From: Populus alba
Taxonomy: Eukaryota; Streptophyta; Magnoliopsida; Malpighiales; Salicaceae
NCBI RefSeq assembly: GCF_005239225.2
Contig: NC_133293.1
Coordinates: 1,612,001 to 1,676,000, forward strand
DNA length: 64,000 nucleotides
Direction of reading: 5' to 3'
In this document: piece by piece, positions 45,520 through 59,870 of the stretch
How positions within the stretch are numbered: position 1 is the stretch's first letter
How the letters are laid out: every line of letters starts with the position of its first letter
Translations under genes and position numbers: made by a program
The notes under the pieces: generated by a model
What the model saw: the letters and a program-made list of their open reading frames with translations, nothing else
What the model was told of the DNA's origin: nothing
Database searches by the model: none

Positions 45520-47290
45520 AGGTGCTGGTTAGGGTTTTGAAGAGAAGACGACCCCGGGTCTTATTGGATGTCTCGTCGTTTAATACATCATCGCCATGGA
45601 CGATTGTCGTTTGTATTTATATAAAAATCATGTGACCTAGGAAATGGCTTGCGCAACTAGCTTGTCGTGTCAATCGTTTCTTCATTTTGTTTTTTATTTG
45701 TAATTATTTGGTGATGACAGGACTTGAGTTTGATAAGGTTAATTGATTTATTAAAAAATAGGTTAATTAAGTAAATATCTTTTTAGTTTAAAACTCAATC
45801 CATTTTTAATAACAATAATAAAAACTCATCTGAGTTGGTAGGTTGATTGTATTTTTTTAATTTTTTTTTTAAAATGATGTTATTTTGAATCATTTAAAAA
45901 AACAAAATTATTTTGAGCAAGAATAAAAAAAAAAAAAAAAAAAAAAAAACATTGATCAGGTCACCCAGTTGATAGATCGACATTTCAAATCATCTGGATT
46001 TAATTATGTCAACTCCCTAGACAGTTTGCGTGCTTGACCTTTTTTTATGAATTTAGATTTAAATGCACTATAAAAAAATTATTATTCAATTTTGTGATCT
46101 CTCACAAATCATATTACAAGTTTTTATAAGAATTTAAACTTTATTTTTTTTTTTCCATTAATATGTGTCTGATATGAAAACAAAAATACTCATGAATATT
46201 TAATTAATATAGAATTCATGTTTTTGTAAGATTTTTAATTCATTTTTATATCAGTTTATCATATTTATCAATATTTTTTTCCTTAACCATATATAAAATA
46301 CTATGAATTTGTTTAAATATTTTATTTTAAATTTTCTTTTAAGATAATAATGGATTTTTGTTTAAAAAATAATTATTGCAATTTACAAAACATTCGATAT
46401 TTGATTGATCAATGGTTTTGTAGGTGTCTGCTTTTTCATATTATTATATAAGATATGATTTTTAAAAAAAAACACAAAGTTAGGTTGGGAGATTTCATGT
46501 TTGACTCGCTAAATTGAGTTTAATGATAATGCCAAAGAACTTCAATGGTTTGAATATGTTTTTTATATTTTAAATAATTTTAATTTAATTTGTAGCACGG
46601 CACAAGAAGTATCTTAGTTATGTACTATATGTTATGCAATCGCTTTCTCATTGCATTTATAGAGAGATTCATTTTTTTCTCATATTCTTTATAATCATGA
46701 GACATAATTATGGATGCTATCGTTAATATGCATTTCCTAATAACTATTAAAAGTGATTTTTTATTCAACAATAAGGGTAATTTTCCTAAGTTTTTATGCA
46801 TTGACACATGAATTATACATCTATGATAAATTGTTTCATAAATTCACTATTAATGAAAAAAAAACTAAAAAGGATCAAAAAATCCTGAAAACATCGTGGA
46901 TTATATTTGCTTTCATTGTGGACTCAAACAATGTTTCTCATGAAATTTTTTTCGATCTCAGGGAAGTTTTATTTGATTGCATCTCTTGCACGCCCAGGCA
47001 CTAACCCATTATGGATTCAAGCAATGGGTTGCAATTTGGATTATTGCGTCCTCTCACATGTCTTTTTTCGTGTTACGTTGGCTTTGGGTGGCGTTATGGA
47101 TGGTGGCTTATGGGATGATGGGTTCTTGGATGATTTTGCTTTGCATGCCATTTATAAGTTGTGTGATATCGCTTCTTCTCTCAAGAAAGTGATAGTAGGT
47201 TTGTAATCATCATGCATTAAATGTATTCTCCACTTGCTAGGTCCTTTATGATCTCCTCTACATTGAAAAAGCTATTGGATATTGGCTTGA
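45520..47290. other. Intergenic AT-rich DNA
   Basis: Contains an A run (about 45927-45949), a degenerate repeat-like segment near 45950-46040 (ATTGATCAGGTCACCC) and a less AT-rich stretch at 46980-47210 with an unrecognised 99-codon open frame on the plus strand (46907-47206). I see no family match. Confidence 0.35.
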
Positions 47291-49650
47291 TTTAATATTT
47301 TATTGGTTACAAGTGGTTGATTATTTCTAGGTTCTATTTTGATTTATTTGATAAGTGACCAAATAAGTTTCATTTTGGTGTATGCTTCTTAGGTTTGGCT
47401 TGGTTTCATTATACATGTATCATTCCCAACACCATATGTCATTTTAATTATTTTCTCATGACATTTTTTGTCTTGGGCTCGGTGAGTTCTGAGTTATTTT
47501 TACTTATATATTCATATATCTTATTATGCAGGTTGTGTAAGTGTTTAATTTGGTTCCTGTTTTTTATAATTGCTCAATTGCTTTTCATTTAAATCTTTTT
47601 TTCCTTGCTTCAATTCTTTTTTTTTTTTTACTTCTATTTATTTAGGCTACTCATGGGTTATGTTGTGATGATAGTTTTGTTCTTTAGTGATTTGTTGGTG
47701 TTATTTCCCTTTATTTTGTTTGGTTTTCGTATGTTTTTTTGCTTGGTGTTTTTGTCCATTTATTTTTTTTTTTGTTATAGCTCTGCAATTTTTCTAGGGC
47801 GATCTATTTGAGATGCTTCATATACATTGTTGTTGTCATTTGTTATTTATAAGATGTCTTTTTGTTTGAGTTGGTGCTGTTGTTTATTGTTTTTGAAATG
47901 CCTTTTTGTTCATACTTTTAGTTTTAATACACAATTAGGTTTTTGCCTTCACTATCTAGGTTGGCTAAAGAAGGGTTAGTTTCTTGCGTTGGTAGTTTAG
48001 GAAAGGCCTATTGAAGTTGTTGGGTTGTTTATCATGTTAAAGTAGGTTATATTGTCTTCCTTTTTTGTTAGAACGGTTTGTTGTTTTTGACCGTTGTCAA
48101 CTTGAGTTGTTTTTATTCTTTATTTTTGCTTTAACAATGTTGGTTGTTTGCTTATATAAACTATAAAGTTTATTTTTAGATTAATGCGCATGTTTTTTTA
48201 TTGTGGACCTTTTAGCCCACAAAGAAAATCAAAGATTTTACATGCCACATGGTGAAATGAAAAGAAGTATAATGGAATTGTGTGTTTGTGAATAAGGTGT
48301 TTGATACTTTTAGATTAAAAAAAACACTTTATTAAAGCTACATGCATTATGAAAATATCAGAGCTTCAATATAAAGGGTTGCCTCTAGAAAAACAGAATG
48401 TATATGGATTGTTGATTATAGGATATTAAAAAACAGAAAGTTAGAACTAATAATTCACATTTGATTTGATGAGACAATCTTGATTGTTTTTAGGTTTGTT
48501 GTGTGCATCTTTGGATTTTCATTGAGTTTGGTTTTTGGTGATAAAGGAGAGTTGATATTTAATATGATTTCTTGTTATCTTTATTATGGGAGTTTAGTGA
48601 GCTTTATATTTGTCCAATCTATTTGGATGTGTTTGTAGGCTCATTTGATCAAGGTTGTTCCTTCTGTATCTCTTTAGTTTACATCATTGTTATTTGTGCA
48701 TTGCTTATGGTTGTTTAGGACTTTTAGTTGTTTTATAGGTTTTGTGTTTGTTCTTCTCTCATTGTATGAGATCTTTCATGTTTGATGCTTGATAATACCT
48801 GTGAAATGATAGTGTGGTTCATTGTTATTTTGTCTTTTTTCATTCTTTGTTTGATGCACCCCTTAATTGTTGTTCTTTGCACATTCAACCTTAATTAAAC
48901 TACTTTTATGTTTGGGTTTTTTCTTGTTTGTTCTATGACATACATATTATTGGTTGTCACTTCTACTTGCTCTTATACGTGTTATTTTATTTTTTTCATA
49001 TGCGGCTTATGTTTGTTGCATGTCTTGTATTTTTTTATCCTCTTGGTTTATAGAATAAAGCTTTTTATGTTCATTGTTTGTCTTTTGTTTTTTTTTTTTT
49101 TCATTGTTTGTTTTTTTTTCTTTTTCCATTGGGATTATTTAGATAGGTTTTTTGGCGGGGCTAAACCTTGCACGATTCAGCAAGTTATTTTGGAGTGCAT
49201 TTTTTAAAAGGTGTTTTTAAAGGAGGTATTTTATCATTGTTGTCTTTCTTCTTTGTTTTTTGCTTGTTGTCGAGTAGGAATTAGTGATAATTAAAGTTCT
49301 TTAGATTTCACCAAAATGGTGTTTTGGTCTTTTCCTAGGATTGGTTTATTCAAATTATATTGTGGATTCAAATAGTTATTTGAGTTTAATTTCTCATTCT
49401 TATCTTGTTTTTTGCGCATTGTAATAATTAAATTTTGTTTGTTTCGTTCAACTTATGGCCTCTTAAGATTTACTATACTACTTTCAATTGGTTAACTATT
49501 CATGTTTGTTAAATAACCAACATTGTCTTTTTCATTCATTTTTTTGACAAAAAAATTTACCTATGTTTTGGATTTATCCTTCTAGATTATGTTTTGTGAT
49601 TTTTTTCCTTTTAATTTGAATGTCTTCCTATTGATTTGTCTTGCTCACTA
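47291..49650. other. T-rich, strand-skewed intergenic segment
   Basis: The plus strand is dominated by T with G above C and few A or C runs over about 2.3 kb. Open frames here are hydrophobic Phe/Leu/Val-rich artefacts of the composition. No gene recognised. Confidence 0.4.
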
Positions 49651-52020
49651 GACTGATTAATGTTGGTGAGATAGCAAAAATGACTGGCAAATTTAAGAAT
49701 TGTCAATCAATAAACCACTATAATTATCTATTATGGGTTCATTACATGCATTGAGAAAAATGCCATTAACATGAGATGATTTGTTAATGGCATTTTCAAA
49801 TATACTAATAAAGAACAAGTGTGGTCTCACCCTAATTTAACCTTTATAATCTTAGAATTGTATTCAAATTCATGGTATCAAACATGCTAACAATACCTTG
49901 ATAGATAAATGTGTAGTATATTTAAAAAGTGGTCAAAACCACTCATATCAGAAGGCTACACCAACAACTAGATAACCCATTTGAGAATTGCTTCCAACTT
50001 CAGTACGTTTTACAATTTTCCACTTCGACTTGGCTATTTTTTAACTTTATTCTTTTAATCTTTGAATCAAATTAAGATTAGTTAAAATAGGTTAATTAAA
50101 TATATGTAGGGGATGCCTCAATATAGCAGGTATTAAATTTTATTGACATTAATTAAAATTAAAAAATTAAAAAAAAATGTCTTTGATGTTTTTTAATTAA
50201 ATATAATTTAATTTTTACTTGGTTTTTAAATAAGATTATGCTTCTTCTTTTTTTAATATTGCTAGATGTTCTTTTTGTGCAACCCTGACTTTTTTTTTTT
50301 CTTGAATTTGATTCAATTGCTTTCATGTGTGTTTTTATTTTTACTATCTTTTGATTGAAAAATAATTGGGTTCAAAAAATAAAGTTATTAAATACAATCA
50401 TGTTCATTGCTCATATTGTGAAATCATATATTTTGATCTATATTTATCTATCAACTTTTCAATTTAGTATGTGGTTCTCATTAACAACCTTTTTTTCGTA
50501 GTTATAGGCACAAATAATTCTTGATTTATTATTCTCGATTTAAAAAATAATTGGTTTCAAAAAACAAAGTTATTAAATACAACCAGGTTCATTACTCGTA
50601 TTATGAAATCATATATTTTGATCTATATTTATCTATCAACTTTTCAATTTAGTACGTGGTTATCATTAACAACCTTTTTTTCGTAGTTATAGGCGCAAAT
50701 AATTCTCGATTGATTCTCCCGAATGCATATATCAACCTTTTGATTTATGATTATAAGTTTTTTTAATGTCAAAAAACACAATGAAAAGTCCTTTATATTT
50801 ATTATCTTGAGTTGATTTTTTTTTATCTGACCAACGGAAAGCACGGACTGACTAACTAGTATTACCGAATACATATAAAAGACCCATCTCTTTCATTGTT
50901 CACGTGAATAGTGACAGAGGTGGCCTCCTCTCTCTTTTTTTTTAGCATTTCCCCTTCTTTTTTTTCCTTTTATTTTTGTCCATATTTTCTAAATCTCATC
51001 CTTTAATATTTGCTTGATTTTGATTTTGTCTTTATAAATTGTTTTAGTTTATTTTCTATGAGATTATCATAGTCTCAAATAATCATCTTGAATTATATGA
51101 ACAATAAACCTTCTGCCCAATGTTTTTCTTTAATTTTCAAACTTTTTTCTTTCAATTGCATCCTTTATGCTATAATTATATGAAATTAACTATAAATTAA
51201 AATACGAAGAAAATGCATGGCTCACCTCAAATCCATGACAATCTTTATTTTGATCCAAAAGTTCATTTTGTTCATTTCTCAATCTTTAAGTTGGAGAGAG
51301 GAGAGAGAAAATTTCTAGGAAACCATGAAAGAAAGAAAATGGTTGGTTGTCATGATACCAACAACAAAAATGATCAAATTTAGTGTCAACAAGAGGAGTT
51401 CAATGGTGGTGGTTTTTTTTTTTAAGTCTTGATACGCGGGGTCATTCAGGCCCATGCATATAGCCTGATTTATTTTTAATATATAAAAAACTTCATCATT
51501 GGGTTTTTGATGAATTTTTTTATTTTTTCTCAAATTGATTCTTTAATATTAAGTTGATTTTGAATTAGTTTTTATATTGTTTTCATATAATTAAAATAAA
51601 AAATGTTACTGAACCAATTGGAATCCACAACTTAAGTCACAGGTTTGACGAGATAACTTGATTAATCAAAATTGATTCAATACATTATCATCTTAATGTT
51701 TAAAAAAAAGATACAAGCTTTAATTATTTTTTTAATTCAAATCTTTTTTAATAACCATCCATATTGCTTTTAAACTTAGGCGCTAGGTCTTTGTTTTCAT
51801 GCTATTTTTTTGTTTTTTATTTTTTTATATTGAGACCTACTAAGTTGGTCCACATTAAAGCAACTCCCATGTGATTTAATTGGAAACTCAAATTTGACAA
51901 GGACTTAAGTCGAGAATTTCAAGTTTGACTTGTTGTACCAAATTTAATGATAATATTAAAAGAAATTTCAGCAACTTGGATGTTTTTTATGTTGAAAAAA
52001 TCTTTAATCCAACCCGCAGC
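49651..52020. other. Intergenic AT-rich DNA with a tandem duplication
   Basis: No gene recognised. Includes the 185-bp direct duplication (50351-50722) and degenerate poplar-like interspersed sequences near 51600-51700 and 51830-51960. Confidence 0.4.
50351..50722. repeat. Direct tandem duplication, two units of about 185 bp
   Basis: Both units contain AAAGTTATTAAATACAA, TATATTTTGATCTATATT and CCTTTTTTTCGTAGTTATAG; the period measured on AATAATTGG is 185 bp. Few differences. Confidence 0.85.
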
Positions 52021-53143
52021 AGCATAGCACAGTAAGAAAACTAAGCTTATACTATATATAAGATGAAGCAAATTAAATGCATAAGCCAATCAAATGATTC
52101 CAGGGTTCATAAACTGAATTTACTTGACAATTTTTGTCTGCGCCTAGTAATATAGAATCAGTAATCACTGTTACTAATATGGCCCATGTCCCTTTCATAC
52201 TCGAAAACTAATCAAATTCATGCATGCCAGGAGCAGAAATTTCCTGGTGGGCTAGATGGGCTTGCAGGCTCTGATGGGTTATTGTACATTATATGGGCTA
52301 GCCGGCCCAGAAAATCATCTTAGAAGCTCAGAAGTCAGGGGATCGTTTGATAACTGAGGGACAAGGGCATCCCGAGTTCTAGCCTTGGGATGCGTGCTGT
52401 GTTTTAACTTTTAAGCCATTAAATTAAACTAGGCAAATTTCAAAGAGAGAGACCACATGATACTTTGAAAGGGTAAACACGAGAAAAAAAAAAAAGTGTA
52501 GTTTATTTTGTTTTTTTAAAATATTTTTTTCTTAAAAATACATTAAAATAATATTTTTAATTTTATCACAACTATGCGCCTAAGGACAAACAATGGTGAT
52601 TGACGGCTGCAATAGAATGGACAAATGTGGTCTCAGGTGAAAAAACACAGTACTATATTTCTCATGCCTGATGTGTGCCTTGTGTTGGCATTTCGTAAAA
52701 TGCTAACCCTAATGGCGACTGAGTTGGATTCTCAACGTCTTCTATTATTCTGGACTTTGATGTGGCCGAAGCGTCCACATATTCGCACAAGTGGTAAATT
52801 CAGCGTCTGCTTCAATGCATCTCCACTGCAACAATAACCAAAATATTCGATAACAGGCTGCAGTGTGATACAAACTAGTTCAGACAAATTAAACACTTGG
52901 TTCTACACAATCTAGTTTGTAGAAAATGGATCTCTTTCAATTTATCCTGTTTTAGACACCTCCATGACAGGGTCTCATGCCCCTAATGCCCATATGAATT
53001 TGTTTCATGACCAGTTACAACACTCGCTCTTGCAAAGTTGTTTCTCCATAAAGGCAAGCAGGCAGCCAATCCTTTTTAATCTATACAAAGCAACTTTTGA
53101 GTCAAATAACTTACACGAATCATGTCATTTCTTGTTGAACAAG
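52021..53143. other. Downstream region of CYP23, no gene recognised
   Basis: Contains one AT-palindrome repeat copy (52500-52570). A plus-strand open frame at 52625-52837 has no recognisable domain and is not called. Confidence 0.35.
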
Positions 53144-56100
53144 TCATGGGAAGCATTTCATTCTCTGCACATAAGAAAAAGGATGAGTAGGAGTTTGTTC
53201 AGCATCATGCCACACCACATTAACTCTATGTTCACCAAATTCCAAATTTACCTGTTTCTCAATTTCAACAGCTGATGCAGAGAGTCTTCGTTTCAAGACT
53301 GACCTCTCCTCTTCGCAACTCTCCATCTCAGTATCTATAAGACAAAAACCCCAGTGAAAGAATTGTAAAAACTGAATCGTTTTTTTTTTTCATTTTCTTT
53401 TAAGCTTTTATAGTTCACCACAAATAGCTCCAAAGAAATTCAAGCAGCAGTCCTTTATTTTTCATTGTTTAGTCCAAGAACAAATGTCAGTTCAAGATAG
53501 TGCAACGAAGCTTTTCTAGAAACCTGTTACTGCTCATTCCAATTATATATCATGTCATGACTGATTCCTACAAAGATATTCAGCAGGTCATGAAAAGGGC
53601 TATTTCTTTCATCCAGTGCATCCATATTCAGTACAAGTCATGATATATAACATAGTTAAAACAAATGGTCTATCACCATTTCAAACTAACTTCTTTTACA
53701 GACAAAGATTAGTTAACTGTTCATGTTTTGCTGACCTGCTTTATCCTCGAGGCAAAAACCCCAAAACTATCAATATATATATTTCTCTTTTTCTTGCACT
53801 AATAATTGCTTTTAACCAATTTCAATTAAGATTTTTGGTGCCCAATGTTTTTTTTTTTTAATTTTATTAGGTTTGCCTAATTGTTAGTCATATACTAAAG
53901 ATCGTCATGTGCAATTGGATAATTTGGGCAAGAAACCCACAATCAGCACTTTGGAATTATCTACAGACTGATAGTTTTGCAAAAACCAATTTAGGTAAGT
54001 TCTTGGGAAAAGATCACACATAAGAAACTTTTTTTTCTTTGATGAAATACATCAAAAGCATTGGATGAACTAAGTAGAATGATTTCTGATAGGACACTCC
54101 TAGACATGGCCTGTGTAGGTTCTTAATGACTAGAGCAAATATGCTTGGTCATCAGTAAATGTTGAAGCCTCACAAGCAAAGAAGTCATATACATCATCCC
54201 TTAATTTTATTACTTTAAGAACATACCGCTTGATTTATTGAGTAATGAGATGAAATGCCAGAAACAGAAAGATAACTACCATACAGGTTCACACTGAACA
54301 CAAGACAGACACAGAAGTCACTGTACCAAGAAAAAAAAATTACCCAGAAAATATATTTGCAAATTAATTGATCAGAATATAGATGAGCTAAGGGACTAGC
54401 ATTTGTCAATAAACATTTGTAGTATTGAAAACAAGTTTAGCAAATGAGTCCACAAGCCATTTAACAGAAAAAATGTGAAACCCTAAAAAATAACCACTGG
54501 TCAGCAGTTGTTATCCATTATAGATTACAACAAATGAAAAGAGAAAATTCCTAAAAGATGTCAGAAAACTTAGAACAAATAGTCGATTAATGCATACCAT
54601 AATAATATGATGAAAGGATTGTGATGCGTTCAGTAGGCTGGAAAAAAAAGGAGAAAAAAGAGTAATTAGCCAGGTGCCGAGGAAGCAGCGGCTGCTCAGA
54701 TAATAGTCCAAGTGAAAAAATATAATCAGAAGCAAGCAAAGAATGTCAACCTAAACCAATTATTGGAATTGATATATCCGCAGGGTGAAACAAAAGGCCA
54801 CATACAACAATGCAAATAATAGATTTCTTGGCAAGGAATATTGCAGTCAGGCACAGGTATCCAGATTCACTCCTCATCACTGCATTAGTGTGCAAGAGGA
54901 ATAGAACTCACAACTGACCCCATTAAAAACATCCCAGAATATGTTGAACACCAGATAATCCAGAATCAGTTTTGGGTGTCGATGGTTTAAACATTCTCCA
55001 GACCAAGAAGTTTCCTCCACGGAATAGTCCAATACATGTTTGTTTTCAAATCCAACTGAACCAGTTTTAGATTTCAATATACTTGAATGAGTGGACAAAT
55101 ATAGCTTGATTTGAAAACCTTCCACTCTTCTGTCTTCTTGGCATTCATATTTTTCTTTGCTTCCAAGTTATCTAGCATATGACAAGTCACAGCTACACAA
55201 CAACATAAGCATGCATATGACTGTGTGTGTTTCTGAGTGAATGCTGACAATTTTGGTGATAGCAGAGATTGGATGAATTTGTAAATGCAGAAAATTTTTC
55301 ATGATTACATAGGATGCAAGGGCTGAACCATAAACTCTTATGCTATACTTACTTTACAGAAATAAATATTCACCTTTCAGAAATAATTGAAATCCAATTT
55401 CTACTTTTCGCATCATCCTACTAAGGTAAAGCTGAAAGCTTGTCAATACTTTACCATCACAAAAATTCCCTCCTTACGAGTAGGGAGTTGCTCAAGCTTA
55501 GTCAGTGTGTCATCACCTTTGGTAACTTTGCCAAATATTGCATACTGAAAAGAAATCAAGATGGCAGTTTCAGGTCAAAGTGATGTTCATGAATAATCCA
55601 TGTAAAACTATGTTTGGCATGTTGAACTAACATACTTGACCATCTAGATGAGGGGCATTTCCAAGAAGCATTGAGAATGAGGATTGTGCACTGTTTGGAT
55701 CTTCAAATCTACAACAAAGTAAGAGGCAGCATCATATTAGCACATTACATTTGGATATTACCGGGGAGGGAACTAGAAAAGTGCTAGTCCAAAGTAAAAA
55801 TGGAATAACTTTAGAACATAAACACATCCCAGGTTGCAGAATATCCTAAAATGAATAATTGCGCAAATTTTTCTAATATTTGACTATCCAAAATAACTTC
55901 TGCAATTCCTAGTGATGGTGAAAATACTATAACAGCAATCTTGTCCAGCATTCTATTATCTTTAGTTTGAAAAGGATGAAATTGGTCTACTCCATGGGAA
56001 GCGTCTTCTGTCATCAACAGACAACATATCTCAGTCCCATTGACAATAACAAAGCACTTGGTTGTTCAAGAATGCAATCAAATGTTACATATTTACCTTG

Positions 56101-57697
56101 GGCAATATCTGAAACAGTATCAAATACACTAGCCCTAAAAGTGTCAATATGAGTTCCAAAACTATCATTGTTAATATCCAATTTCAAACATAAATCTACT
56201 CCTCAAGTATGTGCACCAATGCCCTGATGTAAACCGTACAAAAAGTACTCTTTTGAGATTTGAATCTTCAAAAGGACCAACCATGATGCTGGCTTTTGCT
56301 AACATGAAAGGTTTGGTTAATCGAATTTAGGGCATTTAAGAAACATTCAACTCTCTATCCAGCAATTAGATGGGTAAAAGAACACAATCCAAACCTATTT
56401 GCTTCCCGTGAGGTAATCGTTTCAGTGATGAGCTAAATTAATATGCAATTTGGTTCTCTCAATATATCTTCTGATAATGGTGAATCTTAAAACGTCTCCA
56501 ACCACTTCTTTCACCCAAATGCTTAAAATTTAAAAGCCTTTGTGGCCTTTCCTTTTAGTCTCGTTTTGGGAAATCATCTTTTCCTTTGTCTAAATACCCC
56601 CTTCTCACTCCAGTAGAAAAGGACATTTCAATATCAACAGCAGTTGATATCATTTTCATTGCGTTTTGTCCCCCAAGTTCTTTTACACAGCGTTATAAAG
56701 ATTCTAAGTTATTCTTAGGGTTCACTTTATAACCTGCAAGCTGTTAGACTTGGCTCTCAACAAGCTTACATGCAGAAAATGTAAAACAACTCGAAGAACT
56801 AATAATCATAGCAAACAGAGCATCTTGACTATATCAAAACTACATCCACGTCTCAATTAACCCCTTTGACAAAATAATTTGAACAGTATAGGATAGAAAT
56901 AAGCAATAAATCTCACAAAAAAAAAAAATGAAGAAGATAACCTGCCCATAGAAAGAATTCCCCTAACATGTTTGACATCACTGAATTCACCAACAACAGT
57001 CTTCTTAGCTTCCTTTCTTTGCTCTTCATTCATCGGAGCCGATCGTCCACCAACCACATCTGCTACTTGAGCAACAAACCCTTTATCAACCTGCCATATT
57101 TTCAGCTTCATATTTCATGTACTTATCCACTAAAACACAACTAACTTCTTCTAAGTAGCACTAGGTACATGAAACTGGACAAAATGTAGAGCCATAACAG
57201 CTCTATTGGTGTTTGGTAAGCACACGGGACAGTACAACATGTAATTTTGTCTCGGATCATGTCAAAATTTCGTGTTGTCCAGTCCCATTAAGTCCCGTCC
57301 AGTCACCAGACATAATCTTAGTATCCATTAAACTCGTTTTAAGAAAAGACTGTAAAGTACCCGAAAGAAGTGATTGGTGTTGTAGCATCCAAGTCGAACA
57401 AGCTTGAAAATATGATCTACAGTTTGAGGAGCCACAGATGGAAAGAATCCGAACTCAATGTCTCCATAGTTTGTCTAAAAAAGAAATCCCAGTCTCAAAA
57501 AAAACCATGGGTCATAATAACTCATAGTAAAGAACTAGATTAATTTCAGAAACACGGATAAATAAATGTCATTGAGCGGCAACAAACAAATGAACCTGAA
57601 AAACGACACGAGCAGAACTTAGGTGAGGATCCTGAGACGAGGAGGCAGCAACGAGTGCAACATATGCAAAGGAGACCACCCACCATGGGATCTTCAT
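53144..57697 (-). CDS. CYP23: Secretory-pathway cyclophilin CYP23 (peptidyl-prolyl isomerase), 8 exons
   Basis: Single-domain cyclophilin catalysing prolyl cis-trans isomerisation, with an N-terminal signal peptide (about residues 1-21, KIPWWVVSFAYVALVAASS). Exons (minus strand): 57697-57596, 57474-57361, 57090-56942, 55708-55636, 55544-55455, 54637-54598, 53334-53252, 53164-53144; all GT-AG, frame kept, 223 residues. Core: FGFFPSVAPQTVDHIFKLV, NHFFRVDKGFVAQV (Arg72 equals the catalytic Arg of cyclophilin A), SSFSMLLGNAPHLDGQ, YAIFGKVTKGDD. The position of the cyclosporin-contacting Trp is His142. A charged C-terminal helix (about 190-217, CEEERSVLKRRL) ends RMKCFP, as in Arabidopsis CYP23. 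The last exon codes only six residues. Confidence 0.94.
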
Positions 57698-57739
57698 CCT
57701 TTTCTCTCTCTCAAACTTGGCGCCTGATCTGAAATTGGT

Positions 57740-59870
57740 TAGGAGAGGGAAAGAAGGAGCTACGATGGGACAGTCTGACCTTGCTCTGAAACTAGAACTA
57801 GAGTTTAGGATGAATTGCATTTTTGGTGCCTATAGTTTTCCTAATCCTACACTCCAGTCACTTTTTAAAGCCTTACTTCTTTTTTTTCAGCGATTTTATC
57901 ATTGGGTCAGCTTATGCATCAGGACTAAAATGTATGGGAGTGTTATAAAAACTGTTTTTTATTTAAAAATATATTAAAATAATATTTTTTATTTTTAAAA
58001 AATTTATTTTTAATATTAAGATATCAAAATTATCCAAAATAATTAATTTAAAGAAATTTAAAAAAATTGACAAAAAATAGGTTTAATTTCGATTTCAAAC
58101 ATGCATTAAGACCCTTTATTTCATGGTTCTAAACTTTTCTTATGCTTATTTAATATTGTAAAAGTTAATTAATGAAAAACACCTTTCAATTAAGAAAAAA
58201 TCAAGTTTGGTTTTTTATGAAAATAGTTTTTTTTTTAATTTTAGAAAATATACTTTTCAAAAGTTGTAAAAATTTAAAAAATATCATATTATTTGTTGAT
58301 TATATCAAATTTAGTTTTTAATTTTTTTTTTGTTGCAATGTATTTTATTTAGAATCCTTTTTTATTTATTTTTTTCAATTCATAGAATTTTATTTAATTT
58401 GATTTTTTTATCAGTTCTGGTCTTGATTTTTTGTTGTTATTTATTTTTCTCTTGTTCTTTTCTTTATTCTTTTTATCTATAAGATTCGGCCTCTTTTTTT
58501 AATTTTTATCTATTTTAATTAAAATAATTTATAAATTTGTATTTTTTTTCAATTTCACCATCTTTTAATTTTTTTATCTGTAAGATTTGGTTTTTGTTTT
58601 TTTTATTGTTATTTTTTTTGTTTAAAATAATTTATGAAATTGATTTTTTTATAGTTTCATCCTTCTTTAACCTTTTCAAATATCATATTTGATCATTGTT
58701 CTCTTATTAAAAAAAATCAAAACATTAATAAGTTATTTTTCAACTTATTTTTTATAACATGACCAAATATTTAAAAGTGTTTTTTAAATCATTTTTTATA
58801 ATATTGACAAATATCAAAAAAATAATTCACTTATTATAAAAATTATTTTCAGCAAACAAGCAAGGCTTAAAATTTTCTCTCCTCGTGATCTTAAAAGTAT
58901 ATCCTCCTAACATTGTGATGCACTAGGAGTAAGTTAAAAAGTAATTAAAATGCTGGTTTCAATGTTTAATCTTTGAAAATAAAGAGTAAACCTTTTGATA
59001 AACTAATCACCATATTTATTTCAAGTTTATTAAAGAATATGGGTGACTAAGTTGCGAGTTAAGAGTTAAATGTTGGAGTAGCATTTAGAATTTTTATTTT
59101 TTTTATTCAAGAAAACCCCACTCTCAGGAAAATGTATTTTGTGGGCCTAGATAAACGAGTAAAATCTCGGTTGTCCAAGCTTTTACAAGAGATGCACGCC
59201 CTAACTCGAACTCAAAACATATTGTGCAGATCTCAAACCCTTTACCACCACGTCACGTTCCTTGAGGACATAACATTTAAAACCTATCAGTCTATAAATT
59301 ACATGTGTTCAAGGATATAATTGAGTCAGGTTTGGAATCATAATTATATTTAACCTAATTTATGATATTTTATAAATTCTACACTTGACTTATTCAATTT
59401 TATTTTTTTACGTAAACTAGTTGAATATATTAGGTTGAATAAAAAAAATCTTCATAAATCTAAAAATTATTCTAAGCAAGCCTAAATATAGGACTTAAAC
59501 CCGAGATCCTAAAGACACCTTGCCTAGATTCTTTTCTAAAAGCTTTGATGTTTGATAAATATATTATTAACCTTTTTAACTCTCCATCACATAAAAAACA
59601 TGAAAATTTTTTATTCTGTCAACATGTAATAGAGAATTTTGAGTTTCGTAAGATATAATAACTAAGGGTTATTTCAAATTAATATATTACTCATTTTATA
59701 ATTTATTTTAATTATGTTAATATTATATATTTAAATATTTTACATTAAAAAATAATTTTCAATAAAATTCTAACATTAAAAGTTAAAGTTATTGAATCCC
59801 ATTTTTAATTTAGCTTTAAATATACTTATTAACAATATATATACAAATTTCCCAACACATTTTTATTTTT
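57740..59870. other. AT-rich intergenic DNA
   Basis: One AT-palindrome repeat copy (57930-58060), long T-rich runs (58190-58640) and a slightly more complex segment 59100-59320 with an unrecognised 62-codon plus-strand frame. No gene supported. Confidence 0.35.

Noticed and set aside
46907..47206. 99-codon plus-strand frame in a less AT-rich stretch
   Set aside because: Three overlapping open frames compete in the same place and none shows a known motif; not enough to call a gene.
47605..47811. Phe/Leu-rich 'membrane protein' frames at 47395-47811 and 48908-49207
   Set aside because: Hydrophobicity follows from T-rich DNA; no start context, conservation or domain.
56857..57111. Long frame over CYP23 exon 3 extending into the next intron
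   Set aside because: Residues after ILSMGR are intron-derived; the GT donor at 56941 ends the exon.
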